A stretch of DNA of 37,069 nucleotides from a virus. Below are positions 7,740-15,692 of the stretch, piece after piece. Position numbers and translations under genes: made by a program. The notes beneath the pieces are model-generated. The model searched no databases and was not told the DNA's origin. It saw nothing but the letters and a program-made list of their open reading frames with translations. Where the stretch lies: IMG/VR virus record IMGVR_UViG_2209111020_000001, positions 1-37,069 of that record; one strand, given 5' to 3'. Numbering within the stretch: position 1 is the first letter of the stretch; each line of letters starts with the position of its first letter.

Positions 7740-10700
7740 TCAGCCCCTCATGTAGGCTAAACTATTCAGCCTCTGAGCCTGTATCCGGCTTACAGTCGAT
7801 TCCAGTGCCTTTTTATCGATATTCACGTCACTAGGCTTCATAATGAGTCGCTTAAGAAGATCATTCTGCTGCTGCAGCAAATTAATTACTGCAGAACTGG
7901 ATCCAGACATTGATGAAGAATCGGAAACACTCGATCCGGATACCGCCGGAGCAGTTACTGCCGGAATCGATGGCACAGCTGCCTGTGCGAGCTGTCCGGC
8001 CGCAGACGATACGGAACCTGCCATGCCAGCAATCCCGTTAACCAGACCCTGACCGGTCATCTGGCCAACCCATGCCATGACCTTCGACGGCGAGTGAATA
8101 CCGAGTAGACTCATGATTTTCGACTTAATGCCGCCGGCAACCCGTTTCACTGCATCCCAGACAGCTCCGGCCATGCTGCCGATACCATTGACCAGGCCTT
8201 GAATAATGTTCTTGCCTATGTTCCAGAGATTAATGCCGCGTAAAAATCCGATTGCTGCATTCCATCCCCTGGATATGGCTCCTCGAACGCCACTCATGAC
8301 ACTGCTGACGACATTACGTATGGCATTGAAAGCACCGCTGACGGCTCCTCTTGCGGCATTCACAGCTCCGGATATAATCCCCCTGATTCCGTTCCATACT
8401 CCGGAAATAAAGCCGCGTATACCACCCATAACGCCGCTGACCACGGCCCTGATGACGTTAAATCCTCCGGAAACGGCTCCTCGAATCCCATTAATTGCGC
8501 CAGAGAATACACTTCGGATTACATTCCAAACGGCACGGATAATTGACGATATTCCGTTCATTCCGGAGCGCGCCAGACTTACATAAGCGTTAAATCCGCC
8601 AGTTACAAAGCTGCGTATCCCGTTAAGGGCTCCGGTAAAGATCGCTTTAATTAGATTCCAGGCGCCACGGACAAATCCACCAGCAAGGCCGCCAAATGCT
8701 TTTAAGGGACCAAGTAGCTTTGATACAAAGAATAGATTAATCAGCCCCCAGATCAGCTGCAGTGAACCGGAGAGCAGGCTCTTGATTCCCGACCAGAGCT
8801 TACCCCAATTACCTGTAAACAGTGCCGCGAAAATCTGAATAATTGACATGATCACGGTCACAGCACCTTGAATCGTGTTCTTGATGGCATCCCAGGTGGA
8901 AACGATCAGGACACGTATAATCGGCCAGATTAGACGCATGATAGCCATGATGACCGTCATGGCTGCCCGAATAATCGTGCTGAGTACGTTCCATACATTC
9001 ATTGTTGCCTGCATGATCATGGCACCGTTCTGCTGCCAGAAGGTACGAATCTGATTCCAAATCGACATGATAAACGGAAGAACAGCAGCCATTACCTGCC
9101 GGATCACATTAATAATGGCGTTCCAGACGACGGAAGCCGCTACCTGAATCGACTGCCAAATCGCAATGACTCCATTTCTGAAATTCTGATTATTGTTATA
9201 CAGCGCAGTGAAAGCTACTGTCAGCCCGACAATCGCTGCAATAACGCCGGCGACAATGCCAATCACAGCGCCAACTGGTCCGGCCAATGCCGTAAATCCA
9301 GCCATAAGTGCCGGTAGCATGCCAATTAGAATTAATATTGGGCCAATAATCAGTAGTAAAGCTGCTACAACTGCTGCTGAAATTGCAATAAAAGACTTCA
9401 TCCCGGGAGATAATTTATTAAATCCATCTACGACAGACTGGACTACCTGGACAACTACCCGTAGCGCAGGGAGCAGCGCGTTGCCAAGAGAAATTCCGGC
9501 CGTCTCTATTGAGCCTTTTAACTGTTCAATGGCACCGCTGAAGGTATTCATCTTCTGTGCGGCCACGTCTGCCGCAGAAACTTTGCCCATAGCGGTAGAC
9601 ATGTCGGTCGCGCCTTTCGCGCCTTCGTGCATCATTATATTTGCCGCGCGCACCGCATCCGTACCGAACATCGTTTTCAGTGCCTGCTGCTGTTGCGCCA
9701 AAGTCAGACCCTTCAAATGGTCATGCAGGATCTGGGATATATCTGCCAAGCTTTTAAACTTGCCATGGGCATCGATAAACAGGTTACTACCGTTTTTCGT
9801 AATAATTCCCAGATCCTTCATGGCTCCTGCCGCTTTATCAGTCTGAGGCTGTAGGTTAAGCAGCATAGTCTTAAGCGACGTACCGGCATCCTGTCCACGT
9901 AACCCGTTTTGTGCGAATTCAGCCAGCGCGGTCGCAGTATCTTTAAATGTAAATCCGGCACCAGAAGCAACAGCAGAAACGGCAGACAAACCAAATTGCA
10001 GTTCACCAACATCTGTGGCCGAAGCATTAGCTGCACCAGCCAGTATGTTTGCCGCCTGAGAAACAGAAAGATTATCATTTTTGAAAGCATTCAAGGCGGT
10101 CGACGCGATCTGCGCCGCATCAGCCAGGTTCAGATCACCAGCCGTAGCCAAGTCAAGCGCACCATTTAATCCGCCATGAATAATGTCTGTGACGGATACG
10201 CCTGCTTTTAGCAACTCTCCGATGCCGTTAGCTGCTTCTGTCGCGCTATATTTTGTCTTGGCGCCCATCTGAATAGCCAGATCCTGCAGTGATCCCTTGA
10301 ATTTGTTTACTTCTCCGGGAGACATAACCGAATAGGCGTTGGCCATCGCCTGATCAAAGTCAGCAGCACTTTTGACAACAAGTCCCAAACCAGCAGCCAT
10401 TCCAGCACCGGCCACTGTTACAGTCTTTCCAGCTGTCTTTATTCCGTCAAAGGCATTGTCTGACGACTTTTTAGCATCATCAAAGGCTTTTTTATAGTCC
10501 TGAGACAGCTTTCCGGCAGCCCGCCCATTGTTGGCCAATTCGGTATTTGTACCTTTAAGTTTCCCATCAAGGTCGCGCAGGCGCTGTTCCGTATTAATGA
10601 CTTCTCGTTGAAAACCGCGGTATTGCGATTCTGATATGTTACCCTTAGCAAACTGAGCATCAACCTGTGACTGTGCAGATTTCAGCTGATTTAATTTGTT

Positions 10701-10907
10701 CCGCGTTGCTTCAATCTGCGCGGTCAGGATCTTCTGCTTCTGCGCCACCAAGTCAATGTTCCCGGGGTTAAATTTCAACAGACGTTCGGTGTCTCGCAAT
10801 TCGGACTGCAGCTTATTCGCCTGAGCATTTACGGAAGACAGAGCTTTTTGCAGGCCAACTGTTGACCCGTCAATCTCAATCGTTATGCCCTTAATTCGTC
10901 CTGCCAT
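7740..10907 (-). CDS. Tape measure protein
   Basis: A 1055-residue tail length determinant. Residues 1-150 are coiled coil (SSVNAQANKLQSELRDTE). About 165-480 is the TP901-type core (SAADFDQAMANAYSVM, ATALAEFAQNGLRG, TMFGTDAVRAA). Two long hydrophobic segments (505-535, 540-568) may enter the host membrane at DNA injection. Residues 745-890 carry a regular repeat, and the C-terminus is Ala/Ser-rich, ending in a short coiled coil (LLQQQNDLLKRL). I see no lytic domain. At the family rule of about 0.15 nm per residue the tail would be near 160 nm. It follows the gpG/gpGT chaperones, as in nearly all siphophages. Confidence 0.95.
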   Translation of the reverse strand: MAGRIKGITIEIDGSTVGLQKALSSVNAQANKLQSELRDTERLLKFNPGNIDLVAQKQKILTAQIEATRNKLNQLKSAQSQVDAQFAKGNISESQYRGFQREVINTEQRLRDLDGKLKGTNTELANNGRAAGKLSQDYKKAFDDAKKSSDNAFDGIKTAGKTVTVAGAGMAAGLGLVVKSAADFDQAMANAYSVMSPGEVNKFKGSLQDLAIQMGAKTKYSATEAANGIGELLKAGVSVTDIIHGGLNGALDLATAGDLNLADAAQIASTALNAFKNDNLSVSQAANILAGAANASATDVGELQFGLSAVSAVASGAGFTFKDTATALAEFAQNGLRGQDAGTSLKTMLLNLQPQTDKAAGAMKDLGIITKNGSNLFIDAHGKFKSLADISQILHDHLKGLTLAQQQQALKTMFGTDAVRAANIMMHEGAKGATDMSTAMGKVSAADVAAQKMNTFSGAIEQLKGSIETAGISLGNALLPALRVVVQVVQSVVDGFNKLSPGMKSFIAISAAVVAALLLIIGPILILIGMLPALMAGFTALAGPVGAVIGIVAGVIAAIVGLTVAFTALYNNNQNFRNGVIAIWQSIQVAASVVWNAIINVIRQVMAAVLPFIMSIWNQIRTFWQQNGAMIMQATMNVWNVLSTIIRAAMTVIMAIMRLIWPIIRVLIVSTWDAIKNTIQGAVTVIMSIIQIFAALFTGNWGKLWSGIKSLLSGSLQLIWGLINLFFVSKLLGPLKAFGGLAGGFVRGAWNLIKAIFTGALNGIRSFVTGGFNAYVSLARSGMNGISSIIRAVWNVIRSVFSGAINGIRGAVSGGFNVIRAVVSGVMGGIRGFISGVWNGIRGIISGAVNAARGAVSGAFNAIRNVVSSVMSGVRGAISRGWNAAIGFLRGINLWNIGKNIIQGLVNGIGSMAGAVWDAVKRVAGGIKSKIMSLLGIHSPSKVMAWVGQMTGQGLVNGIAGMAGSVSSAAGQLAQAAVPSIPAVTAPAVSGSSVSDSSSMSGSSSAVINLLQQQNDLLKRLIMKPSDVNIDKKALESTVSRIQAQRLNSLAYMRG
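8262..8660 (-). repeat. 22-residue repeat inside the tape measure protein
   Basis: Within the tape measure protein an aromatic residue followed by Asn occurs at exactly 22-residue steps, alternating Trp and Phe: Trp750, Phe772, Trp794, Phe816, Trp838, Phe860, Trp882. Halfway between (11 residues) stands an aliphatic residue or Met (761, 783, 805, 827, 849, 871), with NGIRG-, SGVR- or RGAVSG-like text in between. It is an 11-residue helical period with a 22-residue super-period. Confidence 0.85.
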
Positions 10908-10925
10908 GCTTCTACCTCCCGTCTG

Positions 10926-11491
10926 TTAGAATTGATCAAAGTCTGCCTGTGTAGCTTCACGCATGTTACTATCATTTTCTGAATCTCCGGATCCCGACTG
11001 CTGCATCATATCGACATATTCATTCACGTAGTCAAGGGCTCCGCCAATTTCCATGTCGTCAAGATCCGCTCGGGATAAACCGGTTTTATGGCAAAGAACA
11101 AGGTACTGTTCGGTCGTAATCGGATCGTCAGTATCTTGCTCTTTTATACGTTTTTTTTGGTCTGTACCATTGCCGTCAACATGTCTTGTATTTCCGGAAT
11201 AATCTCAACTATGGGAAATGTCTCGAATCCATCTAGCCAAGTCATTGGCTCTGGTATAGAGGGATCGGCCGTTTTCGCCATCGTCCACACAATGTCGTAA
11301 AAAACATCAAAATCCATTTTTCCGAGATCATCTGCGGTAAGAGTTTTCTTTTTCCCTAGCTTCTCAAATGCCGTCATTCCCATCAGTTTTGAAAAAAAGT
11401 CCTGATGAAACTGTGCCTTGAAGCGCAAAGGAAAAGCGCCCGACGTTTTCAGCCGGACGCTTTTGCCATCAATCGTAATTGTTTTTTCCAA
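10926..11491 (-). CDS. Tail assembly chaperone gpGT, -1 frameshift product
   Basis: This is the 188-residue fusion made when ribosomes slip back one base at A AAA AAC (11150-11156) near the end of gpG. The shifted frame runs 11150-10926 and adds 74 residues: it begins RIKEQDTDDPITTEQYLVL, has ADLDDMEIGGALDYVNEYV, and ends REATQADFDQF. That C-terminal text is typical of gpT extensions in Gram-positive siphophages. The stop lies 19 bases before the tape measure start. As in lambda, gpG coats the tape measure and gpGT recruits the major tail protein. No independent start codon with a ribosome binding site is seen for this frame. Confidence 0.9.
11144..11491 (-). CDS. Tail assembly chaperone gpG
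   Basis: A 115-residue protein, the unshifted product, ending KKNV right after the slippery run. It lies between the major tail protein and the tape measure, the fixed position of gpG-type chaperones. The sequence is small and helical (FPLRFKAQFHQDFFSKLMGM, MDFDVFYDIVWTMAK), fitting the family. It is not expected in the mature virion. Its stop TAA (11144-11146) is two codons after the slippery heptamer, so frameshifting competes directly with termination. Confidence 0.9.
   Translation of the reverse strand: MEKTITIDGKSVRLKTSGAFPLRFKAQFHQDFFSKLMGMTAFEKLGKKKTLTADDLGKMDFDVFYDIVWTMAKTADPSIPEPMTWLDGFETFPIVEIIPEIQDMLTAMVQTKKNV
11150..11156 (-). promoter_or_regulatory. Programmed -1 frameshift slippery site A AAA AAC
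   Basis: On the minus strand the run of eight A residues followed by C gives the heptamer A AAA AAC in phase with the gpG frame (codons AAA AAA AAC GTA TAA). Slipping one base back gives AAA AAA CGT and opens 74 further codons. I did not find an obvious strong downstream pseudoknot by eye. Confidence 0.9.
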
Positions 11492-11504
11492 ATTAGATCA
11501 CTCC

Positions 11505-12314
11505 TTATGCCACAGTCACAGCACAAGTATCGGTAAAGGACCCGTCTGCTGTCTTTGCCGTAATCGTCGCCGATCCAGCAGCAACTGCCGTGATAAGTCC
11601 TGTATCCGATACCGTTGCAATAGTCGGGTCGCTGGAAAGGTACGTGACATTTCGGTTTGTCGCATTGGCCGGGGTAACCGTTGCCGCCAGCTGCTGGATT
11701 GCACCAACAGCCAAACTAACCGTATCCGGAACAAGCGTCAGACCTGTAGCAGGAACAGTCACGGGTTCGTACACGGCACCATACCATCCGTTATAAACAG
11801 CATCAGAAACCGTGCTTGAAGTATTTGCCTTAACAATCCGGTTGTCAGGGCGCGGAGCCGCTGTAAATTCAAGCGTAGTCGTCTGAACTTCCGTCTTGTC
11901 CGATTTCGAAGCGCTCGCCTGTTCCGGTCGGCTCGCTGAGCAATAGTAAACAGCATGACGTGTAGCCTTCTTATCACCTTGGAACTCAAACAGCAACGCG
12001 AATTTGCTTCCGTGATTATCCGCATTTTCAATCATCGCATCACCATTCGCGGTTTCACCCAGGCAATCTTTGCGGAAATCCTCGGTCAGCCGGGATAGCT
12101 CAAACTTTCCATCATAGCCGTTATTCGTATCTTCCTGATAGTACGTAGTATCATCAGCAAAAAACTGAATCGGATCGCCACTGGCCGTCAACGTCAGATT
12201 GACGGATCCAGGCAGCGGCTTCGGAACCGCAAAAGAAATCGTACCGTCTGCATTCTCGGTCACTTTTGCATAATGAGCATTACGCAGTCCGTATTTCACC
12301 TTGTTTTCAGTCAT
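11505..12314 (-). CDS. Major tail protein with C-terminal Ig-like (Big2) domain
   Basis: A 269-residue tail tube subunit. Residues 1-180 are the tube domain (KYGLRNAHYAKVTE, TTYYQEDTNNGYDGKFELSRL, KATRHAVYYCSASRPEQ), matching Gram-positive major tail proteins of the phi13/phage TP901 kind. Residues 191-269 are a bacterial Ig-like group 2 domain (VSLAVGAIQQLAATVTP, SDPTIATVSDTGLITAVAAG), usually displayed on the tail surface and thought to help weak binding to cell-surface sugars. The tube domain and the Big2 domain are in one continuous frame, so every subunit carries it unless there is unseen recoding. Confidence 0.9.
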   Translation of the reverse strand: MTENKVKYGLRNAHYAKVTENADGTISFAVPKPLPGSVNLTLTASGDPIQFFADDTTYYQEDTNNGYDGKFELSRLTEDFRKDCLGETANGDAMIENADNHGSKFALLFEFQGDKKATRHAVYYCSASRPEQASASKSDKTEVQTTTLEFTAAPRPDNRIVKANTSSTVSDAVYNGWYGAVYEPVTVPATGLTLVPDTVSLAVGAIQQLAATVTPANATNRNVTYLSSDPTIATVSDTGLITAVAAGSATITAKTADGSFTDTCAVTVA

Positions 12315-12649
12315 TATCTAATCAACTCCACTTCATAAATTTTTTCAAAAAGCTTTTCAGTATCAATCCAAACCTCCGAAGAAGTATAGGCAATGTCGTT
12401 GTCATCAAGCAGCTCTTCCAGTGCCGCCTCAGTCACCAGATCCTTTTTGTCGGTATAAAGTTCGATCTCGACATAGTCGATTTTTTGATAAACCATGTCA
12501 TCGGCAATCAGATTCGGCGACTCTGGCACCCAGTAGCAAATAAAAGGCGGCGGAGGACATTCCGGATACTGCTGAGACGGCATCCAGTGCGAATAAAAGA
12601 CCGGTTTCCCGGTCTGCAAAATAATCTGATAAAGTTCAGCAAGTGTCAT
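12314..12649 (-). CDS. Probable tail terminator / tail completion protein
   Basis: A 111-residue protein immediately before the major tail protein gene, with which it shares one base. The position (after the gp10-like gene, before the tube gene) and the size match the tail terminator that caps the tube and joins it to the head. The N-terminal helix (LAELYQIILQTGKPVFYSHW) and the strand pattern (YVEIELYTDKKDLVTEAALEELLD) resemble that fold. There is no catalytic motif. Assignment is mainly by gene order. Confidence 0.65.
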   Translation of the reverse strand: MTLAELYQIILQTGKPVFYSHWMPSQQYPECPPPPFICYWVPESPNLIADDMVYQKIDYVEIELYTDKKDLVTEAALEELLDDNDIAYTSSEVWIDTEKLFEKIYEVELIR

Positions 12650-12999
12650 CCCTTCACCGCTTTCTCCGCCGCGCTGGTAAACTTGTCGATCACTTTCTGT
12701 TCTACTGGCGCAATATGGGGATGAGCCTGAACACGCCCGCCGTCACGCTTGGCATGACCATACTCCAACAGGTGTGTCAGCCGATAAGACGGATCTCTGT
12801 TATAAACAATGTATCCATACTTCGTTTTCTTCCGAGACCAGTTTTTGGCGTACTCTCCGGTTCTTTTCGGGCTCGTTATTTTTAGCTCAGATACAGCTTC
12901 TTTAGAAATTTTATCCTTTGCGTTGTCAAGATTCTGAGTAACGTCATCTGTATATTCCCTCAGAGCTCTGGCAATTTCATTGACTATATTAATGGGCAC
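12646..12999 (-). CDS. HK97 gp10-like head-tail joining protein
   Basis: A 117-residue minor structural protein of the HK97 gp10 family. The signature is the segment SPKRTGEYAKNWSRKK, followed by YIVYNRDPSYRLTHLLEYGH and then RVQAHPHIAPVEQ. Family members sit at the head-tail interface and help complete the tail. The start is GTG (12999) with GAGGTGA seven bases upstream. It overlaps both neighbours by a few bases, consistent with translational coupling. Confidence 0.9.
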   Translation of the reverse strand: MPINIVNEIARALREYTDDVTQNLDNAKDKISKEAVSELKITSPKRTGEYAKNWSRKKTKYGYIVYNRDPSYRLTHLLEYGHAKRDGGRVQAHPHIAPVEQKVIDKFTSAAEKAVKG

Positions 13000-13291
13000 C
13001 GGATCTCACCTCGCAATACAGTTCGATATTCTCGTCATGTGTCTCATACTTCCGGTAGATCGAATAGACAATGCCTTCAAACTTCACCGTTTGCTCGTTC
13101 TGATAATCAAATTTACCAACGATCAGACAAACTTCCGGTTTGATTCCCTGTTGACCGCCGGAAAAAAACTCACTTTGCGGAATGGACTTCTTATCACAAA
13201 ACAACTGACGTGAATAGTCGACCGTTTGTGTCGCCTGTCCAAGATCATCGACCGTTTCTGTGATCACGGGGAAAAACAAGATATAATTCAT
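12989..13291 (-). CDS. Head-tail adaptor / head closure protein
   Basis: A 100-residue, beta-rich protein of the phage head-tail adaptor type (SPP1 gp16-like stopper). The pattern of TETVDDLGQATQTVDYSRQLFCDKKS, QSEFF and a final strand with IYRKYETHDENIELYCEV is typical of this small family. It lies between the gp6-like connector and the gp10-like gene, as expected. It should close the portal after packaging. Confidence 0.82.
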   Translation of the reverse strand: MNYILFFPVITETVDDLGQATQTVDYSRQLFCDKKSIPQSEFFSGGQQGIKPEVCLIVGKFDYQNEQTVKFEGIVYSIYRKYETHDENIELYCEVRSGAH

Positions 13292-13614
13292 GGCGTTGTC
13301 GTCCCTGCTGTATCCGTCGTCGAATCCTGATAATCGGCAGACAAGGCAAGATGCGTTTTCAGCATGTCATAGGATAACTGGAAACGCTCAGCGTCAGCCA
13401 TGTTGTCCATAAAGTTTGCCTTGCAATATACAACAATGGCCCGCTTAATTAGCGGGTCAATCGGATCAGCAGCTTCTGAAACAGCCTGTCCAACACCACT
13501 GTAATATAAATCCTTACGAGCAGACAGGATTAGATCATTGATCTCATTATCAAGTGCTGTATGAGTTACACGCAGCGCAGTTCTTACGTCCGGAAGCAGG
13601 ATATCATTTGCCAT
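13288..13614 (-). CDS. Head-tail connector, gp6-like
   Basis: A 108-residue all-helical connector (HK97 gp6/SPP1 gp15-like). Evidence is the start LLPDVRTALRV, the phrase NDLILSARKDLYYSGV and the helix with PLIKRAIVVYCKANFMD, all common in the family. It should form a ring under the portal. The C-terminal Thr-rich tail is not conserved. Its start codon overlaps the stop of the small gene upstream (TGATG). Confidence 0.85.
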   Translation of the reverse strand: MANDILLPDVRTALRVTHTALDNEINDLILSARKDLYYSGVGQAVSEAADPIDPLIKRAIVVYCKANFMDNMADAERFQLSYDMLKTHLALSADYQDSTTDTAGTTTP

Positions 13615-13778
13615 CAGGCATCACCATCACCCTTCAGGGTGGTAGGCTTTGAAATAAAACCGAGAGTAACCAATTCATTAAGGCGTTTCGCTGACTTTGT
13701 CTGATACTCATCGCCCACTACATAGATTAATTTGGTTTCTTTGTCCTGGAATCGCTGAGTAACCCTACCCTTCGGCAT
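13614..13778 (-). CDS. Small unknown protein between capsid and connector (54 aa)
   Basis: A 54-residue basic protein (starts MPKGRVTQRFQDKETKLI, ends KPTTLKGDGDA) with a GAGGTGA ribosome binding site before its ATG. Small proteins with the phrase F-x-D-K-E-T-...-Y-x-V-G-D-E often follow the capsid gene in Gram-positive phages; their role is not known to me. The stop and the next start overlap (TGATG), so it is coupled to the connector gene. It lies just after the internal terminator at 13796-13821. Confidence 0.8.
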   Translation of the reverse strand: MPKGRVTQRFQDKETKLIYVVGDEYQTKSAKRLNELVTLGFISKPTTLKGDGDA

Positions 13779-13795
13779 AAAATCACCTCAAATTA

Positions 13796-13821
13796 TAAAA
13801 AATAAGCCCACTCATGCGGGC
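13796..13821 (-). terminator. Internal terminator/attenuator after the capsid gene
   Basis: On the minus strand the stem GCCCGC/GTGGGC (loop ATGA, one G-T pair) is followed by TTATTTTTT. It lies a few bases after the capsid stop, inside the late operon. It should lower transcription of the connector and tail genes relative to the capsid gene. A six-pair stem is only moderate, which suits partial termination. Confidence 0.75.
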
Positions 13822-13827
13822 CATAAA

Positions 13828-15039
13828 TTAGGCACCAACTAATTTCTTTACGCGTAGGAATCCATTTTTCGCTGTGACGTTCCCGCCAGAAAAAATATCG
13901 CCACGGTGCGCGCAGATACCCTGTTTGAATTTATAATCAGTCGAGCGCTGAACATCAAGATTGCTGAAAATCGCCAGTGAGTAATTGGAGAGCGGACCAT
14001 AGGCCATCGAGAACTGCCCGGTTGTTGTTGCTGCATCACTGATTGCTTTGCAGGCGCTATTAATGATGAACGGAACGCCGTCAATGGTTCCAGTATTTCC
14101 GTGATTGATGATTGTATAGAACTTGTTGCCGTTGTTATCACGAACTTTGGAGAAAGCTTTCAGATCCATTTTATTCAGAATCAGAACAGACGTTGCTTCA
14201 ACATCTTCATCTCCGCCAAAACTATAAATGATCTCATCAAGAGTTGTATTATCAATTGTCGTGACTTCCTTATCCGTAGATGCGTCAATGGCAGCAGCCG
14301 CAGCAGAAAAAATTCCGACAAGATGGCCGCTGGCACCGTCGCCAACAAGAATTTCACGGGTGATCTTTTTACGGATCGCCGTACTGACGCCACTAATGAT
14401 CTGGCTTTCATAATCAGCATTCGGCAGCTTGATCATTTCTTCGGTGCATTCGGTATAGGCGGTTACCTTTGTTTTGTCAATCTGTGCATAGCCAAACTGT
14501 GGATCAGTATCAACAGAATCTGCACCTTCGGCAGTATAATCACCGGTTCCATAGTCTTTAACAAACGGCTGACGGAACGACTCGCCACCCATGAGTGGAA
14601 TCTGATTAACCCGGTCAATAAGGGTTGATACCTGGTTGAAAGTTGGCTTAATCGTATTTGAATCCGTTCTCGGAAGAATAATGTTAGACGATGCCACTGT
14701 CACAGAACGATTTTCTTTGAGCAGCTTGCCGCGTTTCTCCCGCTGCTCCAACTCGGTAGGTGTCTTTTTCTTCTCTTCTGTCTGCTGCTTCTCTTCTGGA
14801 GTCTGAATATGCCGCATTTCAGGTTCTGCCGGAAATGATTTCAGGAGTTTAGTGCGCTTCTCAAGTTCTTCTTTTTCCGTGTCCAAATCCTTCAGTTCTT
14901 TAGCCAGAGCATCGAGGTCAGCTTCCTTGCCACTCTCAAGTAGAGAACGAATTTCTTTTTTTCGGGCAACGATTTCATCAAATCGATTCGGTTCTGAAAA
15001 ATACTGGAGATTCAATTTAAAACGATTACTTTTCTGCAT
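13828..15039 (-). CDS. Major capsid protein, HK97 fold
   Basis: A 403-residue capsid precursor. Residues 1-110 are a charged coiled coil (EIVARKKEIRSLLESGKEAD, LAKELKDLDTEKEELEKRTK), the delta/scaffold domain that is removed by the protease encoded next door. From about 115 the mature HK97-fold subunit follows (NIILPRTDSNTIKPTFNQVS, VKDYGTGDYTAEGADS, SVLILNKMDLKAFSKV, YKFKQGICAHRGDIF). It is preceded by the protease and portal, the classic order, with GAGGTG upstream of the ATG. An attenuator follows. Confidence 0.95.
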   Translation of the reverse strand: MQKSNRFKLNLQYFSEPNRFDEIVARKKEIRSLLESGKEADLDALAKELKDLDTEKEELEKRTKLLKSFPAEPEMRHIQTPEEKQQTEEKKKTPTELEQREKRGKLLKENRSVTVASSNIILPRTDSNTIKPTFNQVSTLIDRVNQIPLMGGESFRQPFVKDYGTGDYTAEGADSVDTDPQFGYAQIDKTKVTAYTECTEEMIKLPNADYESQIISGVSTAIRKKITREILVGDGASGHLVGIFSAAAAAIDASTDKEVTTIDNTTLDEIIYSFGGDEDVEATSVLILNKMDLKAFSKVRDNNGNKFYTIINHGNTGTIDGVPFIINSACKAISDAATTTGQFSMAYGPLSNYSLAIFSNLDVQRSTDYKFKQGICAHRGDIFSGGNVTAKNGFLRVKKLVGA

Positions 15040-15050
15040 TAGTTTTCACC

Positions 15051-15692
15051 TCATAGGTAAGTTTTTAAAATCAGTCTCTTCCGCTGTTCAGCAGCATCCG
15101 CCGCTTTTTCCTTCTCCCTCTCCAGTTCGAAGTAAGAACGAGCCGAAATCGAAGTTGAGTCATATGCAGGAATATCCACCGCACTGACATCGTAGAGCTT
15201 TTTAACTGTCAGAATCGTCCGCATGTGCTTGTCCGAATCATAGCTTGATTCCGAAACTGTGAACGCAAAGGACATGCGGTCTATATATCCACCCTTGATA
15301 TCGTTGTACATCTGCCGGCCCTCTTCGGTACCGTCGAGACGTGCCCGAATATACAAGCCTTTCTGATCAACATTCAATGTCAAGGTCTGATTTCTCGTTC
15401 GGGCCATAACCTTACCCTCATGGTTATAGTTGAAAATGACATCGGACATATCAGTACTTGTGAAAGCCTTTGAATCGATCTGCTCTTTGTACTCAATACC
15501 GTCCATTTCCCACAAAGTTGTCGGATCATTAAACGTCGCGGCATAGCCTTCAACAAATAATTCCTGGTTTCCGTTGCCGCCATCAGCTGCCCGCAGTTCA
15601 AAGTTAACCATTTTGCGGAATTCTCGATTTTTACGTGTCAGTTTCTTATCCTGCGGAACTGTTTGGGTCTGTACCGTCTGTTCCTTGCCCAT
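15051..15692 (-). CDS. Prohead protease, HK97 family
   Basis: A 213-residue maturation protease (herpesvirus-assemblin fold). It shows the family pattern: LFVEGYAATFNDPT near the start, catalytic His91 in FNYNHEGKVMAR, and catalytic Ser141 in DRMSFAF. The ATG at 15692 is preferred since GGGAGGTGATC lies just upstream. The frame is open to 15776, but that part overlaps the portal C-terminus in another frame and has no ribosome site. It cleaves the capsid delta domain and itself during head maturation. Confidence 0.92.
   Translation of the reverse strand: MGKEQTVQTQTVPQDKKLTRKNREFRKMVNFELRAADGGNGNQELFVEGYAATFNDPTTLWEMDGIEYKEQIDSKAFTSTDMSDVIFNYNHEGKVMARTRNQTLTLNVDQKGLYIRARLDGTEEGRQMYNDIKGGYIDRMSFAFTVSESSYDSDKHMRTILTVKKLYDVSAVDIPAYDSTSISARSYFELEREKEKAADAAEQRKRLILKTYL

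Noticed and set aside
7843-10169. Several open frames on the plus strand inside the tape measure gene
   Set aside because: They are antisense shadows of a repetitive, GC-biased coding region, with no ribosome sites and low-complexity products.
11516-12031. Overlapping minus-strand frames within the major tail protein gene
   Set aside because: They have no start signals, and the annotated frame carries the recognisable tube and Big2 domains.
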